7,543 nucleotides of DNA from Rhodospirillaceae bacterium (GCA_016794075.1 JAEUKU010000080.1:1-7543); one strand, 5' to 3'; counted from the stretch's first letter, positions 1 to 5,978 are shown. The notes: generated from the letters alone by a model not told the origin. Numbers and translations: made by a program.

Positions 1-1490
1 GAGAACAGGTAGCAGCCGATCGGCTTTTCCGGCTCGCGCAGGCCGGCGCGGCCGAGCTTGATCGCGGCGACCAGCGCCTCGATCGCCTTGTCCTGGCCGA
101 ACACCATGGTCTTCAGGTCGCGCAGCAGGTTCTTCAGGGTGTTCTTGTCGTCCTTGCTGACCGACTTTGGCGGGATGCGGGCGATGGTGGCGACCGTCGC
201 CTCCACATCCTTCACCGTGATGGTCTTCTTGCGCTTGGATTCAGGCAGCAGCATCTGCGCCGCGCCCACCTCGTCGATCACGTCGATCGCCTTGTCGGGC
301 AGTTTGCGGTCGTTGATGTAGCGCGACGCCAATTCGACCGCAGCGCGGATCGCCTCGCTGGTGTAGCGCACCGAATGGTGCTTCTCGTAATAGGGCTTGA
401 GGCCGCGCAGGATCTTCACCGCATCCTCGACCGACGGCTCGTTGACGTCGATCTTCTGGAAGCGGCGCACCAGGGCCCGGTCCTTCTCGAAATACTGCCG
501 GTATTCCTTGTAGGTGGTCGACCCGATGCAGCGCAGCAGGCCCGATTGCAGCGCCGGCTTCAGCAGGTTGGAGGCATCCATCGACCCGCCCGAGGTGGCG
601 CCGGCGCCGATCACGGTATGGATCTCGTCGATGAACAGGATGGCGCCCTCGGTCGCCTCCAGCTCCTTGACCACCGCCTTCAGCCGCTCCTCGAAATCAC
701 CGCGATAGCGGGTACCGGCCAGCAGCGCACCCATGTCGAGGCCGAAGATGGTGGCGTTCTTCAGCACGTCCGGCACGTCGCCGTTGACGATGCGCCGCGC
801 CAGGCCCTCGGCGATGGCGGTCTTGCCGACGCCCGGATCGCCGACATAGAGCGGGTTGTTCTTGGTCCGGCGGCACAGCACCTGGATGGTGCGGTTGACC
901 TCGGATTCGCGCCCGATCAGCGGGTCTATCTTGCCGTCCTTGGCCTTGTTGTTGAGATTGACGCAATAGGCTTCCAGCGCCTCGCTGCCGGTCTTCACGC
1001 CATTGGCCTCCCCTTCAGGGTCGGCACCGCGCACCCGCCGCGCCTCCGACCTGCCCGGCGACTTGGCGATGCCGTGGCTGATGTAGTTGACCGCGTCCAG
1101 ACGCGACATCTCCTGCTCCTGCAGGAAGAAGACGGCATGGCTCTCGCGCTCGGAGAACAGGGCGACCAGAATGTTCGCGCCGGTCACTTCCTCGCGGCCG
1201 GAGGATTGCACATGGATGGCGGCGCGCTGCAGCACGCGCTGGAAGCCGGCGGTCGGCTTGGCTTCGTTGTTGTGGCGGCCGACGATGTTGCCCAGCTGGT
1301 TGTCGACGTAGTCGGTCAGGTCGCGGCGCAGCCGGTCGACATCGACGTTGCAGGCCCGCATGACGGCGATCGCATCCTGATCGTCGACCAGCGCCAGCAG
1401 CAGGTGTTCCAGCGTCGCGTAATCGTGCCGCCGGTCATTGGCGTAAGCCAAGGCCCGATGCAGGGTCTGCTCTAGGTTCGGCGACAGCAT
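1..1490 (-). CDS. clpA: ATP-dependent Clp protease ATP-binding subunit ClpA (C-terminal part outside window)
   Basis: ClpA is the AAA+ unfoldase that feeds substrates to the ClpP peptidase in the cytoplasm and receives N-degron substrates from ClpS. The visible 496 complete codons start MLSPNLEQTLHRAL and cover the N-terminal Clp domain (about residues 1-140), a charged linker (about 141-168) and the whole first AAA+ module. Walker A GDPGVGKT lies at 217-224 and Walker B FIDE ends at D288-E289. The frame runs off the left edge at GCYLFS, just before the second Walker A, which in E. coli ClpA lies near residue 495, so roughly a third of the protein is missing. The ATG at 1488-1490 is chosen because a strong AAGGAG sits 8 bases upstream and the N-terminus matches the family. 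It follows clpS by 47 bases, the usual adaptor-unfoldase operon. The N-terminal Clp domain and absence of an inserted middle domain separate it from ClpB. Identification is very secure. Confidence 0.97.
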   Translation of the reverse strand, partial: MLSPNLEQTLHRALAYANDRRHDYATLEHLLLALVDDQDAIAVMRACNVDVDRLRRDLTDYVDNQLGNIVGRHNNEAKPTAGFQRVLQRAAIHVQSSGREEVTGANILVALFSERESHAVFFLQEQEMSRLDAVNYISHGIAKSPGRSEARRVRGADPEGEANGVKTGSEALEAYCVNLNNKAKDGKIDPLIGRESEVNRTIQVLCRRTKNNPLYVGDPGVGKTAIAEGLARRIVNGDVPDVLKNATIFGLDMGALLAGTRYRGDFEERLKAVVKELEATEGAILFIDEIHTVIGAGATSGGSMDASNLLKPALQSGLLRCIGSTTYKEYRQYFEKDRALVRRFQKIDVNEPSVEDAVKILRGLKPYYEKHHSVRYTSEAIRAAVELASRYINDRKLPDKAIDVIDEVGAAQMLLPESKRKKTITVKDVEATVATIARIPPKSVSKDDKNTLKNLLRDLKTMVFGQDKAIEALVAAIKLGRAGLREPEKPIGCYLF

Positions 1491-1498
1491 GCAGCGCT

Positions 1499-1504
1499 CT
1501 CCTT
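1499..1504 (-). promoter_or_regulatory. clpA ribosome binding site
   Basis: AAGGAG on the minus strand lies 8 bases before the ATG at 1488-1490. It is a near-perfect Shine-Dalgarno sequence and fixes the clpA start. It gives clpA its own ribosome entry even though it is probably co-transcribed with clpS. Confidence 0.85.
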
Positions 1505-1537
1505 CGTGGACACGGCGGGCTCAACTCCTCCCAACCG

Positions 1538-1957
1538 CTACTCCTTCTCCATCGTGCATTGCAGCGGGTGCTGGTGGCGGCGGGCGAAATCGATGGTCTG
1601 GGTCACCTTCGTTTCCGCCACTTCGTAGGTGTAGACGCCGCACACCCCGACACCGCGGTGGTGCACATGAAGCATGATCTCGGTCGCCGCCTCGCGGCTC
1701 TTGTTGAAGAACCGCTCCAGCACGTGAACGACGAATTCCATCGGCGTATAATCGTCGTTCAGCAACAGCACCCGGTACATCGACGGCTTCTTGGTTTTGA
1801 CCTGCGTCTTGACGATGGTGCCCACGCCCGGCCCGTTGCCGGGGCCGCGGGCATCGTCGTCATCGCGGCCGGGTCCGCTCGCCCTGATGGGCAGTCCCGG
1901 GGTCACGCACCTCGGAGCGATTGCGCCCATTGCCGTCTCGGTCTGTGCTCTCGACAT
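1538..1957 (-). CDS. clpS: ATP-dependent Clp protease adaptor ClpS
   Basis: ClpS recognises bulky N-terminal residues (N-degrons) and hands these proteins to ClpA. The 139-residue product has a conserved core from about residue 59 to the end: MYRVLLLNDDYTPMEFV (60-76) with the N67-D68-D69 pocket residues, LHVHHRGVGVCGVYTYEVAE (96-115) with the pocket histidine at 99 or 100, and the C-terminal HPLQCTMEKE. This core is typical of alphaproteobacterial ClpS. The N-terminal extension of about 58 residues is longer than in E. coli ClpS (106 residues in total) and contains a Gly/Asp-rich stretch (about 27-46). The ATG at 1955-1957 is the most upstream possible because an in-frame TAA precedes it directly. 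No Shine-Dalgarno sequence is evident there; ATG at codon 10 (1930) is an alternative. clpA follows on the same strand, supporting the classical ClpS role rather than a stand-alone paralogue. Confidence 0.96.
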   Translation of the reverse strand: MSRAQTETAMGAIAPRCVTPGLPIRASGPGRDDDDARGPGNGPGVGTIVKTQVKTKKPSMYRVLLLNDDYTPMEFVVHVLERFFNKSREAATEIMLHVHHRGVGVCGVYTYEVAETKVTQTIDFARRHQHPLQCTMEKE

Positions 1958-1963
1958 TTATCT

Positions 1964-1992
1964 ATAATATTGGATGTCAACGTCAGGTTAAA
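1964..1992 (-). promoter_or_regulatory. Candidate clpS promoter giving a near-leaderless mRNA
   Basis: On the minus strand, TTTAAC (1992-1987) and TATTAT (1969-1964) are separated by 17 bases in an AT-rich island within GC-rich surroundings. The -10 matches the sigma70 consensus at 5 of 6 positions, but the -35 at only 3 of 6. Initiation about 7 bases past the -10 would fall on or beside the clpS ATG at 1957, giving a leaderless transcript; this agrees with the missing Shine-Dalgarno sequence. A nearby TTGACA (1980-1975) is wrongly placed to pair with this -10. Confidence 0.35.
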
Positions 1993-2012
1993 AGATAGAG
2001 CGCGCCGCGCGC
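1990..2012 (-). terminator. Possible intrinsic terminator after the lipoprotein gene
   Basis: Read on the minus strand, a short GC-only hairpin (GCGCG, 3-base loop, CGCGC; 2012-2000) is followed by the U-rich stretch TCTATCTTTT. It lies about 105 bases past the lipoprotein stop and just before the candidate clpS promoter, so it could separate the two units. The stem is only 5 bp, and such hairpins are common in GC-rich DNA, so the call is tentative. Confidence 0.3.
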
Positions 2013-2116
2013 CGATCAACCACGAACTGGGTGCGTGCACTCGCGGCGCCTGGATTGGCGCTATTTGTGACGATGCGACGATCGGTCCCGCCCTCCCGGG
2101 CGACCCGCCGCCGGGA

Positions 2117-2815
2117 TCAAAAGGCGTTGATCAGCCCGCCGATCCCTTCGCCGGAGACGCTCAGCGAGAAGATCGTGCCCGGCCGGTCGCGCGGCTGGCC
2201 CTGTCCGGCGCGGTCGAGCGGTCCCACCTTCACCGGCTGGCGGAAAGCCATCCCTGTCTTGTCGCGCGCCAGCAGGAAGTCCTGGAATTTGACCTCCGGG
2301 AAGTCGCCCTGGGCATGCACCCAGGCGTCGTAGTGGAATTGCCCGTCCCGGCAGCCGGCGGCGATCCAGTAGAAATCGCGCGAATGAAGACGCTTTCCTT
2401 GCGGCGCGCCCTGGCCCCAGCCGCTGGCCGCCAGCCGGTCGCGGAACTCGTCCATTTCCGCCGGATTGAGCGGCATTTCCGATTTTTGCCAGCGCCAGGG
2501 CGCCAGCAGGTCGTCGAGCTGCAGGTCGAGCAGGTTGGGCGTGCCCATGGCCCGCGCGATGTAATACCCGCCGCTGCCACCGCCGGTGATCTCATAGGAC
2601 CGGACCTGCTTCTCGTACTGGCCGTTATAGACCAGCCGGAAGCGGTCCGGCGCCCCGGGGACACAGCTCTGCCGGATGTCATAGCCGTCCAGGTAACTGA
2701 ACCAGGCCACCTTGCGGTAGGGCGGGTTGTCGATATTGCTCTGGCTGCCGCCATGATAGGCGCAGCCCGCCAGGGTGAGGGAAGCGACCACGGCAGCTGA
2801 CAGGTATCTCAACAT
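2117..2815 (-). CDS. Predicted lipoprotein of unknown function
   Basis: The 232-residue product begins with a basic n-region (MLRY), a hydrophobic segment (5-16) and a lipobox L15-A16-G17-C18, so it should be processed by signal peptidase II and lipidated at C18. The residue after the cysteine is Ala rather than Asp, which in E. coli rules would favour outer-membrane sorting. The mature part is rich in aromatic residues: WFSYLDGYDIRQSC (38-51), an APWRWQKSEMPLNPAE segment, and DFYWIAAGCRDGQFHYDAW around C155. C51 and C155 are the only other cysteines and could form a periplasmic disulfide. I recognise no domain or catalytic motif. The ATG at 2813-2815 is chosen because it places the signal sequence at the very N-terminus; its ribosome binding site is weak, and a longer frame to 2911 would bury the signal. 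It is divergent from the carboxypeptidase gene, which hints at an envelope role but does not prove one. Confidence 0.85.
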   Translation of the reverse strand: MLRYLSAAVVASLTLAGCAYHGGSQSNIDNPPYRKVAWFSYLDGYDIRQSCVPGAPDRFRLVYNGQYEKQVRSYEITGGGSGGYYIARAMGTPNLLDLQLDDLLAPWRWQKSEMPLNPAEMDEFRDRLAASGWGQGAPQGKRLHSRDFYWIAAGCRDGQFHYDAWVHAQGDFPEVKFQDFLLARDKTGMAFRQPVKVGPLDRAGQGQPRDRPGTIFSLSVSGEGIGGLINAF

Positions 2816-2866
2816 TTTGCGGCAGGTCCCGGGAAAGATTGAGTCATCAATTGTTAAGAGGCCCCA

Positions 2867-2887
2867 GTCTAACATGTTGTTGTAGAC
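2867..2887. repeat. Inverted repeat overlapping the carboxypeptidase promoter -35
   Basis: GTCTA (2867-2871) and TAGAC (2883-2887) are perfect inverted repeats with an 11-base centre. The centre region contains a second palindrome, AACATGTT (2871-2878). The right arm forms five of the six bases of the predicted -35 box. The position suits a repressor or activator operator; the binding protein is unknown. Confidence 0.4.
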
Positions 2888-2911
2888 AAGATTCAGGCGG
2901 ATTCGTATCAT
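2883..2911 (+). promoter_or_regulatory. Sigma70-type promoter of the carboxypeptidase gene
   Basis: TAGACA (2883-2888) and TATCAT (2906-2911) each match the sigma70 consensus at 5 of 6 positions and are separated by the ideal 17 bases. Transcription would start near 2918, leaving a leader of about 40 bases before the ATG at 2958, with a good ribosome binding site. It is the best promoter I can see in the window. Confidence 0.65.
2890..2904. promoter_or_regulatory. Two GANTC (CcrM-type) methylation sites in the promoter spacer
   Basis: GATTC occurs at 2890-2894 and again at 2900-2904, exactly 10 bases apart and both inside the 17-base promoter spacer. A third GANTC (GAGTC) is at 2841-2845. 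In alphaproteobacteria, CcrM methylates GANTC, and the regulator GcrA acts with sigma70 at promoters carrying methylated GANTC. The sites are seen directly; methylation and GcrA control are inferred. Confidence 0.45.
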
Positions 2912-2943
2912 CCGTTAACACATTTCGGCGCGCCGCGTCGGCT

Positions 2944-2949
2944 GAGGGG
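2944..2949 (+). promoter_or_regulatory. Ribosome binding site of the carboxypeptidase gene
   Basis: GAGGGG lies 8 bases before the ATG at 2958 and only 5 bases before the overlapping TTG at 2955. The spacing favours the ATG as the start codon. Confidence 0.7.
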
Positions 2950-2957
2950 AACACTTG

Positions 2958-4436
2958 ATGGCGTCCCGCTGGGTGGTCAAGCATAGGCAATTGGCGAACT
3001 GGGCCGGCCGGATCACGGTCGCGCTGGTGCTGGCCATCGCCACCGTCGCCCTGGGCGGCACGGCCCAGCGCGCGGAGGCCCGCCCGGTCCAGGCCAGCAT
3101 CGTGGTCGACGCCGTGACCGGCGAGATCATCAGCGCCTCCAATGCGGATAGCCTCACCTATCCCGCCTCGCTGACCAAGATGATGACCCTCTACCTGCTG
3201 TTCGAAGCCTTGCAGGACGGCCGGGTCAAGCTCACCGACACGATCCAGTTCTCGAAATTCGCCGCCGGCCAGCCGGCCACCAACCTGAACGTCCGCAATG
3301 GCGACAGGATCTCGGTCGAGACCGCCATCCTGGCACTGGTCATCCGCTCCGCCAACGACGCGGCAACGGCGGTCGCCGAGCATCTGGGCGGTACCGAGGC
3401 CGGTTTCGCCAAGCTGATGACGGCCAAGGCGCGGGACCTCGGCATGGCCCACACGACCTTCCGCAACGCCAACGGCCTGCCCGACCCGAAGCAGAAGAGC
3501 ACGGCGCGCGACCTGGCCACGCTCAGCATCGCGCTGCTGCGCGACTTCCCGCGGTATTACGATTATTTCAGCCGCACCAAGTTCAAATACCGCGGCGTCA
3601 CCTATAACGGCCATAACCGTCTGCTGAAGAGCTTCAAGGGTTACGACGGCATCAAGACCGGCTATATCCGCGCCTCGGGCTTCAACCTGGCGAGTTCCGC
3701 CATGCGCGACGGTCGCCGCCTCGTGGTCGTCGTCCTCGGCGGCTCCAGCCCCTCCTCGCGCGACCGCAAGGTGGCCGACCTGCTGGCCGATGGCTTCAAG
3801 AAGACCAAGGGCACCGGTCTGATGCTGGCCGCCAAGGCGCCGCGCAGCGCCGGGACGCAGCTTGCCGCGACCCAGCCGGCACCGGCCAAGGACCGCATCG
3901 CGCTGGACCAGATCGTCGCCCAGGCCCTGCAGGCGGACACGCAGCAGGCCCAGGGCTTGCAGCCGAAGGCGAAGCCGTTCCAGCCGGCGCAGACCGCCGG
4001 CATCATTGAGGCCGATTTCGAGCTCGACGCGGCCGGTGCCGCGACCGCCTCCGGCGCGCCGCGCCTGGTCCCGCTGCTGAAGCCGGGGACCCGCGGCGAT
4101 CTCGAGATCGCCGCCATCGCCAAGCCCGACACGCAATCGACCACGGTGGTGTGGAAGGCGGACGGCGATTACGGCATCCAGGTCGGCGCCTATTCCAAAT
4201 ACATCGCCGCGCAGAAGGCGGCGCAGGTCGCCGCCAAGGCCGAGCCCGCCCTGCTCGCCGATGCGCGCATCATAATCGACAGCCAGAAGATGAACAACGG
4301 CGGCAAGGTCTACCGCGCCCGCGTGGCCGGCCTCAGCAAGGCCGACGCCCAAACCGCCTGCCGCAATCTCAAGGCCAAGCGCACCGACTGCCTGGTGCTG
4401 AAGCTCGACTCTTCTCTGGCCGCCGCGGGGAACTAG
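2958..4436 (+). CDS. D-alanyl-D-alanine carboxypeptidase (peptidase S11) with C-terminal SPOR domain
   Basis: This low-molecular-weight penicillin-binding protein removes the terminal D-Ala from peptidoglycan pentapeptides in the periplasm and so limits cross-linking. The 492-residue product has a signal peptide with hydrophobic core about 19-36 and a likely cleavage site after A39-E40-A41. The S11 catalytic motifs are all present: S71-L-T-K74 with the acylated serine, S131-A-N133, and K233-T-G235. An Ala/Pro/Gln-rich linker (about 280-400) leads to a SPOR domain starting at DYGIQVGAYSKY (from 404) and ending near residue 484. SPOR domains bind denuded septal glycan strands, so the enzyme is probably drawn to the division site. 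It is longer than E. coli PBP5 (403 residues) because of the linker and SPOR region. ATG 2958 is chosen from the ribosome binding site; TTG 2955 would add one residue. It has its own promoter and stands divergent from the lipoprotein gene. It is of the DacA/DacF type; I do not assign a specific symbol. Confidence 0.95.
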   Translation: MASRWVVKHRQLANWAGRITVALVLAIATVALGGTAQRAEARPVQASIVVDAVTGEIISASNADSLTYPASLTKMMTLYLLFEALQDGRVKLTDTIQFSKFAAGQPATNLNVRNGDRISVETAILALVIRSANDAATAVAEHLGGTEAGFAKLMTAKARDLGMAHTTFRNANGLPDPKQKSTARDLATLSIALLRDFPRYYDYFSRTKFKYRGVTYNGHNRLLKSFKGYDGIKTGYIRASGFNLASSAMRDGRRLVVVVLGGSSPSSRDRKVADLLADGFKKTKGTGLMLAAKAPRSAGTQLAATQPAPAKDRIALDQIVAQALQADTQQAQGLQPKAKPFQPAQTAGIIEADFELDAAGAATASGAPRLVPLLKPGTRGDLEIAAIAKPDTQSTTVVWKADGDYGIQVGAYSKYIAAQKAAQVAAKAEPALLADARIIIDSQKMNNGGKVYRARVAGLSKADAQTACRNLKAKRTDCLVLKLDSSLAAAGN

Positions 4437-4480
4437 AGCGCGCCCCGCACGACAAGCGCCCGCGCTCGCGGAGGGTGCCA

Positions 4481-4495
4481 CAAGCAGTCTGCTTG
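4481..4495 (+). terminator. Weak hairpin after the carboxypeptidase gene
   Basis: CAAGCA and TGCTTG form a perfect 6-bp stem with a 3-base loop, 44 bases past the carboxypeptidase stop. The following bases (GATTGTC) are not a real U-tract, so it is only a weak terminator candidate. Confidence 0.25.
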
Positions 4496-4559
4496 GATTG
4501 TCAGGCTTCGAAAATCTGGCGGTGGAAGCAGTCACGAGCGAACCACTCTCCGGTCGCGC

Positions 4560-4589
4560 TTCCCTGTTGTCCAGTGAAAATACAGGGAA
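4560..4589. repeat. Inverted repeat TTCCCTGT / ACAGGGAA
   Basis: TTCCCTGT (4560-4567) and ACAGGGAA (4582-4589) are perfect 8-bp inverted repeats around a 14-base centre in the low-GC gap. A related AGGGAA occurs again at 4682-4687. Possible roles are a hairpin, a protein-binding site or part of a dispersed intergenic repeat; the sequence does not decide between them. Confidence 0.4.
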
Positions 4590-4890
4590 AAGCGCTCGAA
4601 GAAGCCCCTGGCGATTTCGCATGGCCCGAAAGAAAATCCCATTCTTTCTATCTCTTGCGGGCAAATCGACACTCCCCGAATAGGGAATTAAGCGGACATG
4701 TTCAGGGGTCGAAGACACCGAATTTGAGATTTGCCCAAACGCCGTCAACACTCTTGGGCACCCAGTGCTTGAGGCGATGTTTGCTGGCGGCCTTCAAATT
4801 TCCGGTCCTGAACACTCTCGGTCCTCGGGATAGCTGTTTCGTTGGTCCGCTTCTCTACCGGCAGCAGACGCTGCTAACGGAAACCAGTTT

Positions 4891-4914
4891 GTCCGCTAAG
4901 TGCCATTAACGGAC
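4891..4914 (-). terminator. Hairpin downstream of the amidase gene
   Basis: On the minus strand, GTCCGTTAA and TTAGCGGAC pair over 9 positions (one a G-U wobble) around a 6-base loop, beginning 17 bases past the amidase stop. A strong U-tract is missing; the next bases are AAACTGGTTT. It may terminate the transporter-amidase operon or protect its 3' end. The wobble means the stem is better in minus-strand RNA than in plus-strand RNA, which fits transcription in this direction. Confidence 0.4.
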
Positions 4915-4931
4915 TCCGGCCCGAATGACCG

Positions 4932-5978
4932 TCAATTTCGTCTGTCGAGATTGCTAAAAGCGTAACACGGCGGGACCTTGGAACGATCGTAAACTTGCCA
5001 CTCGATGGACGTTGCGCCGATCCGGATAGTGGCCGTCGCCAGCGTGTTCTCACGATCTGGGTCGTCGCCCTGCTCGCGATAGATCGGAAGGGCCGGATCG
5101 CCCCTGTCCCACAGAACCGATAATGCATCCACCGTCCCGGCACTCGTCTCCGCGAGCATAGCATTGCCGCGCTCCTGCCGTGAACGCGAAGAATGAGTGA
5201 TAAGTTGATTCTCGTCCGCCATGCTCGAGTGCACGAGATGGTTAGCGTGGCAGGAGGCTCGTTCAAGCGACAGTACGGAGCACCGCGCATGGGTGAATTC
5301 GATGCTGAACAGGCGTTGATCGCCGCGCTGCGCCAGCGTGAAGTGGAATGCACCGGCGCGCTCAGACGTGCAAAGAAGCTGAACGGCGTCCTCCAAGGTC
5401 GGACAGTCGAGCATCGCGCGTCCCAGCACCATGCGCGGCAACCCAACGCCGGCCTCTCGCGAGCGGATGTTGTTGACAGCTTGGACGAGTCCCGCATCAG
5501 TGACGGCAAACGTGTGGCCAGGAATCGATGCGGGATAAAGGAATGCGCTGAACGCCTTGCCTGTTGTGGGCTTGACGTGCGCAATTGCGCAATGACCGCG
5601 AAGCCTGGGATCGCCGTCTTCGTTATGTGCGACGATCGGCGAATCGCCCGGGATCTGAACGGTTGTGCAGCCGTCCGGCGCCAACGCCCAGACGTCGCCG
5701 CGACAATTCCAGAGAAATACGTCATCAAACGGCAAGCCAAGACCATCTGACAACCCGATCAACTCCTGCCAGTAGGCCGGGAACTGTGCCGCAACCGCTT
5801 CGCGCATCTGGGCGACCGCGCCATCATTGCGGCGCGCCATGACGGAGGCCCAGGCATCCGTCGCGACAAGGTGGCGATGCGCGATTCGTGCCCCAAATCG
5901 CCCGAGCTGAACTCCAATATCATAGTGCGAGCCCGAAACCTCCAGGTATCCGAGGCGCGCCCGCCCACTAGTGTACAT
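4932..5978 (-). CDS. C45-family Ntn amidohydrolase (acyl-CoA:6-APA acyltransferase-like)
   Basis: C45 proteins are self-cleaving N-terminal-nucleophile enzymes that hydrolyse or transfer acyl groups at amide bonds; the founder is the fungal isopenicillin N acyltransferase. The 348-residue product has the N-terminal GSHYDIG (16-22) segment, then D102-G103-C104-T105-T106. Cleavage between G103 and C104 would expose C104 as nucleophile, very near position 103 of the fungal enzyme, giving subunits of about 103 and 245 residues. Further family-like motifs are HNEDGD (118-123), N169-N170 and HANH (244-247). There is no signal peptide, so it should act in the cytoplasm. The ATG at 5976-5978 overlaps the end of the ATPase gene by 11 bases and lacks a strong ribosome binding site, so translational coupling is likely. 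Being last in an amino-acid ABC operon suggests that it cleaves the imported compound, perhaps an N-acyl amino acid, small peptide or lactam. Family assignment is good; the substrate is unknown. A choloylglycine-hydrolase-like annotation is possible but less apt. Confidence 0.85.
   Translation of the reverse strand: MYTSGRARLGYLEVSGSHYDIGVQLGRFGARIAHRHLVATDAWASVMARRNDGAVAQMREAVAAQFPAYWQELIGLSDGLGLPFDDVFLWNCRGDVWALAPDGCTTVQIPGDSPIVAHNEDGDPRLRGHCAIAHVKPTTGKAFSAFLYPASIPGHTFAVTDAGLVQAVNNIRSREAGVGLPRMVLGRAMLDCPTLEDAVQLLCTSERAGAFHFTLAQRGDQRLFSIEFTHARCSVLSLERASCHANHLVHSSMADENQLITHSSRSRQERGNAMLAETSAGTVDALSVLWDRGDPALPIYREQGDDPDRENTLATATIRIGATSIEWQVYDRSKVPPCYAFSNLDRRN

Larger units (their letters stand above)
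4437..4931. other. 495-base non-coding gap of lower GC, possible junction
   Basis: No convincing gene lies between the convergent carboxypeptidase and amidase genes. Base composition drops: hand-counted 60-base lines give 53% GC (4561-4620) and 48% (4621-4680), against 75% for a line inside the carboxypeptidase gene (3721-3780). The gap holds several inverted repeats (4481-4495, 4560-4589, 4861-4874, 4891-4914), and GTCCGCT occurs twice (4846-4852 and 4891-4897). The short frames here lack ribosome binding sites and recognisable protein sequence. It could be a degraded repeat or the scar of an insertion that brought in the genes to the right; no integrase, transposase or tRNA is visible. Confidence 0.5.

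Noticed and set aside
375..1475. Open frame of 366 codons on the plus strand across clpA
   Set aside because: Shadow of clpA; the translation is biased to Ala, Leu, Val, Asp and Gln without motifs, and no ribosome binding site supports it.
1975..1980. TTGACA on the minus strand upstream of clpS as a -35 box
   Set aside because: A perfect -35 hexamer, but with a 17-base spacer the -10 would fall on ATGTCG at the clpS start codon; no matching -10 is present.
2086..2116. Inverted repeat TCCCGG / CCGGGA just after the lipoprotein stop as a terminator
   Set aside because: The stem is short and no U-rich tract follows it in the minus-strand direction; the hairpin at 2000-2012 is a better candidate.
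1559..2800. Open frame of 413 codons on the plus strand across clpS and the lipoprotein gene
   Set aside because: It spans two well-supported minus-strand genes and their intergenic region; typical chance frame in GC-rich DNA.
4498..4683. Small 61-codon frame with a TTG start in the low-GC gap
   Set aside because: No ribosome binding site, no conserved motif, and the inverted repeat at 4560-4589 lies inside it; more likely non-coding.
2847..4751. Open frame of 634 codons on the minus strand, antisense to the carboxypeptidase gene
   Set aside because: It is a high-GC shadow frame of a gene with all S11 motifs on the other strand; its translation is low-complexity Gly/Ala/Arg/Leu with no domain, and it runs through the promoter region.
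4151..4909. 252-codon plus-strand frame running from the carboxypeptidase SPOR region into the gap
   Set aside because: Its first part is out of frame with the SPOR domain that is clearly coding; the rest lies in the non-coding gap and has no recognised protein sequence.
4437..4931. Search for a tRNA gene or attachment site to explain the junction
   Set aside because: I found no cloverleaf or TTCRANYC-type T-loop and no flanking direct repeat long enough to call an attachment site.
5193..5750. Open frame of 185 codons on the plus strand inside the amidase gene
   Set aside because: The minus-strand frame carries the C45 motifs; the plus-strand frame has no recognisable domain and no ribosome binding site.
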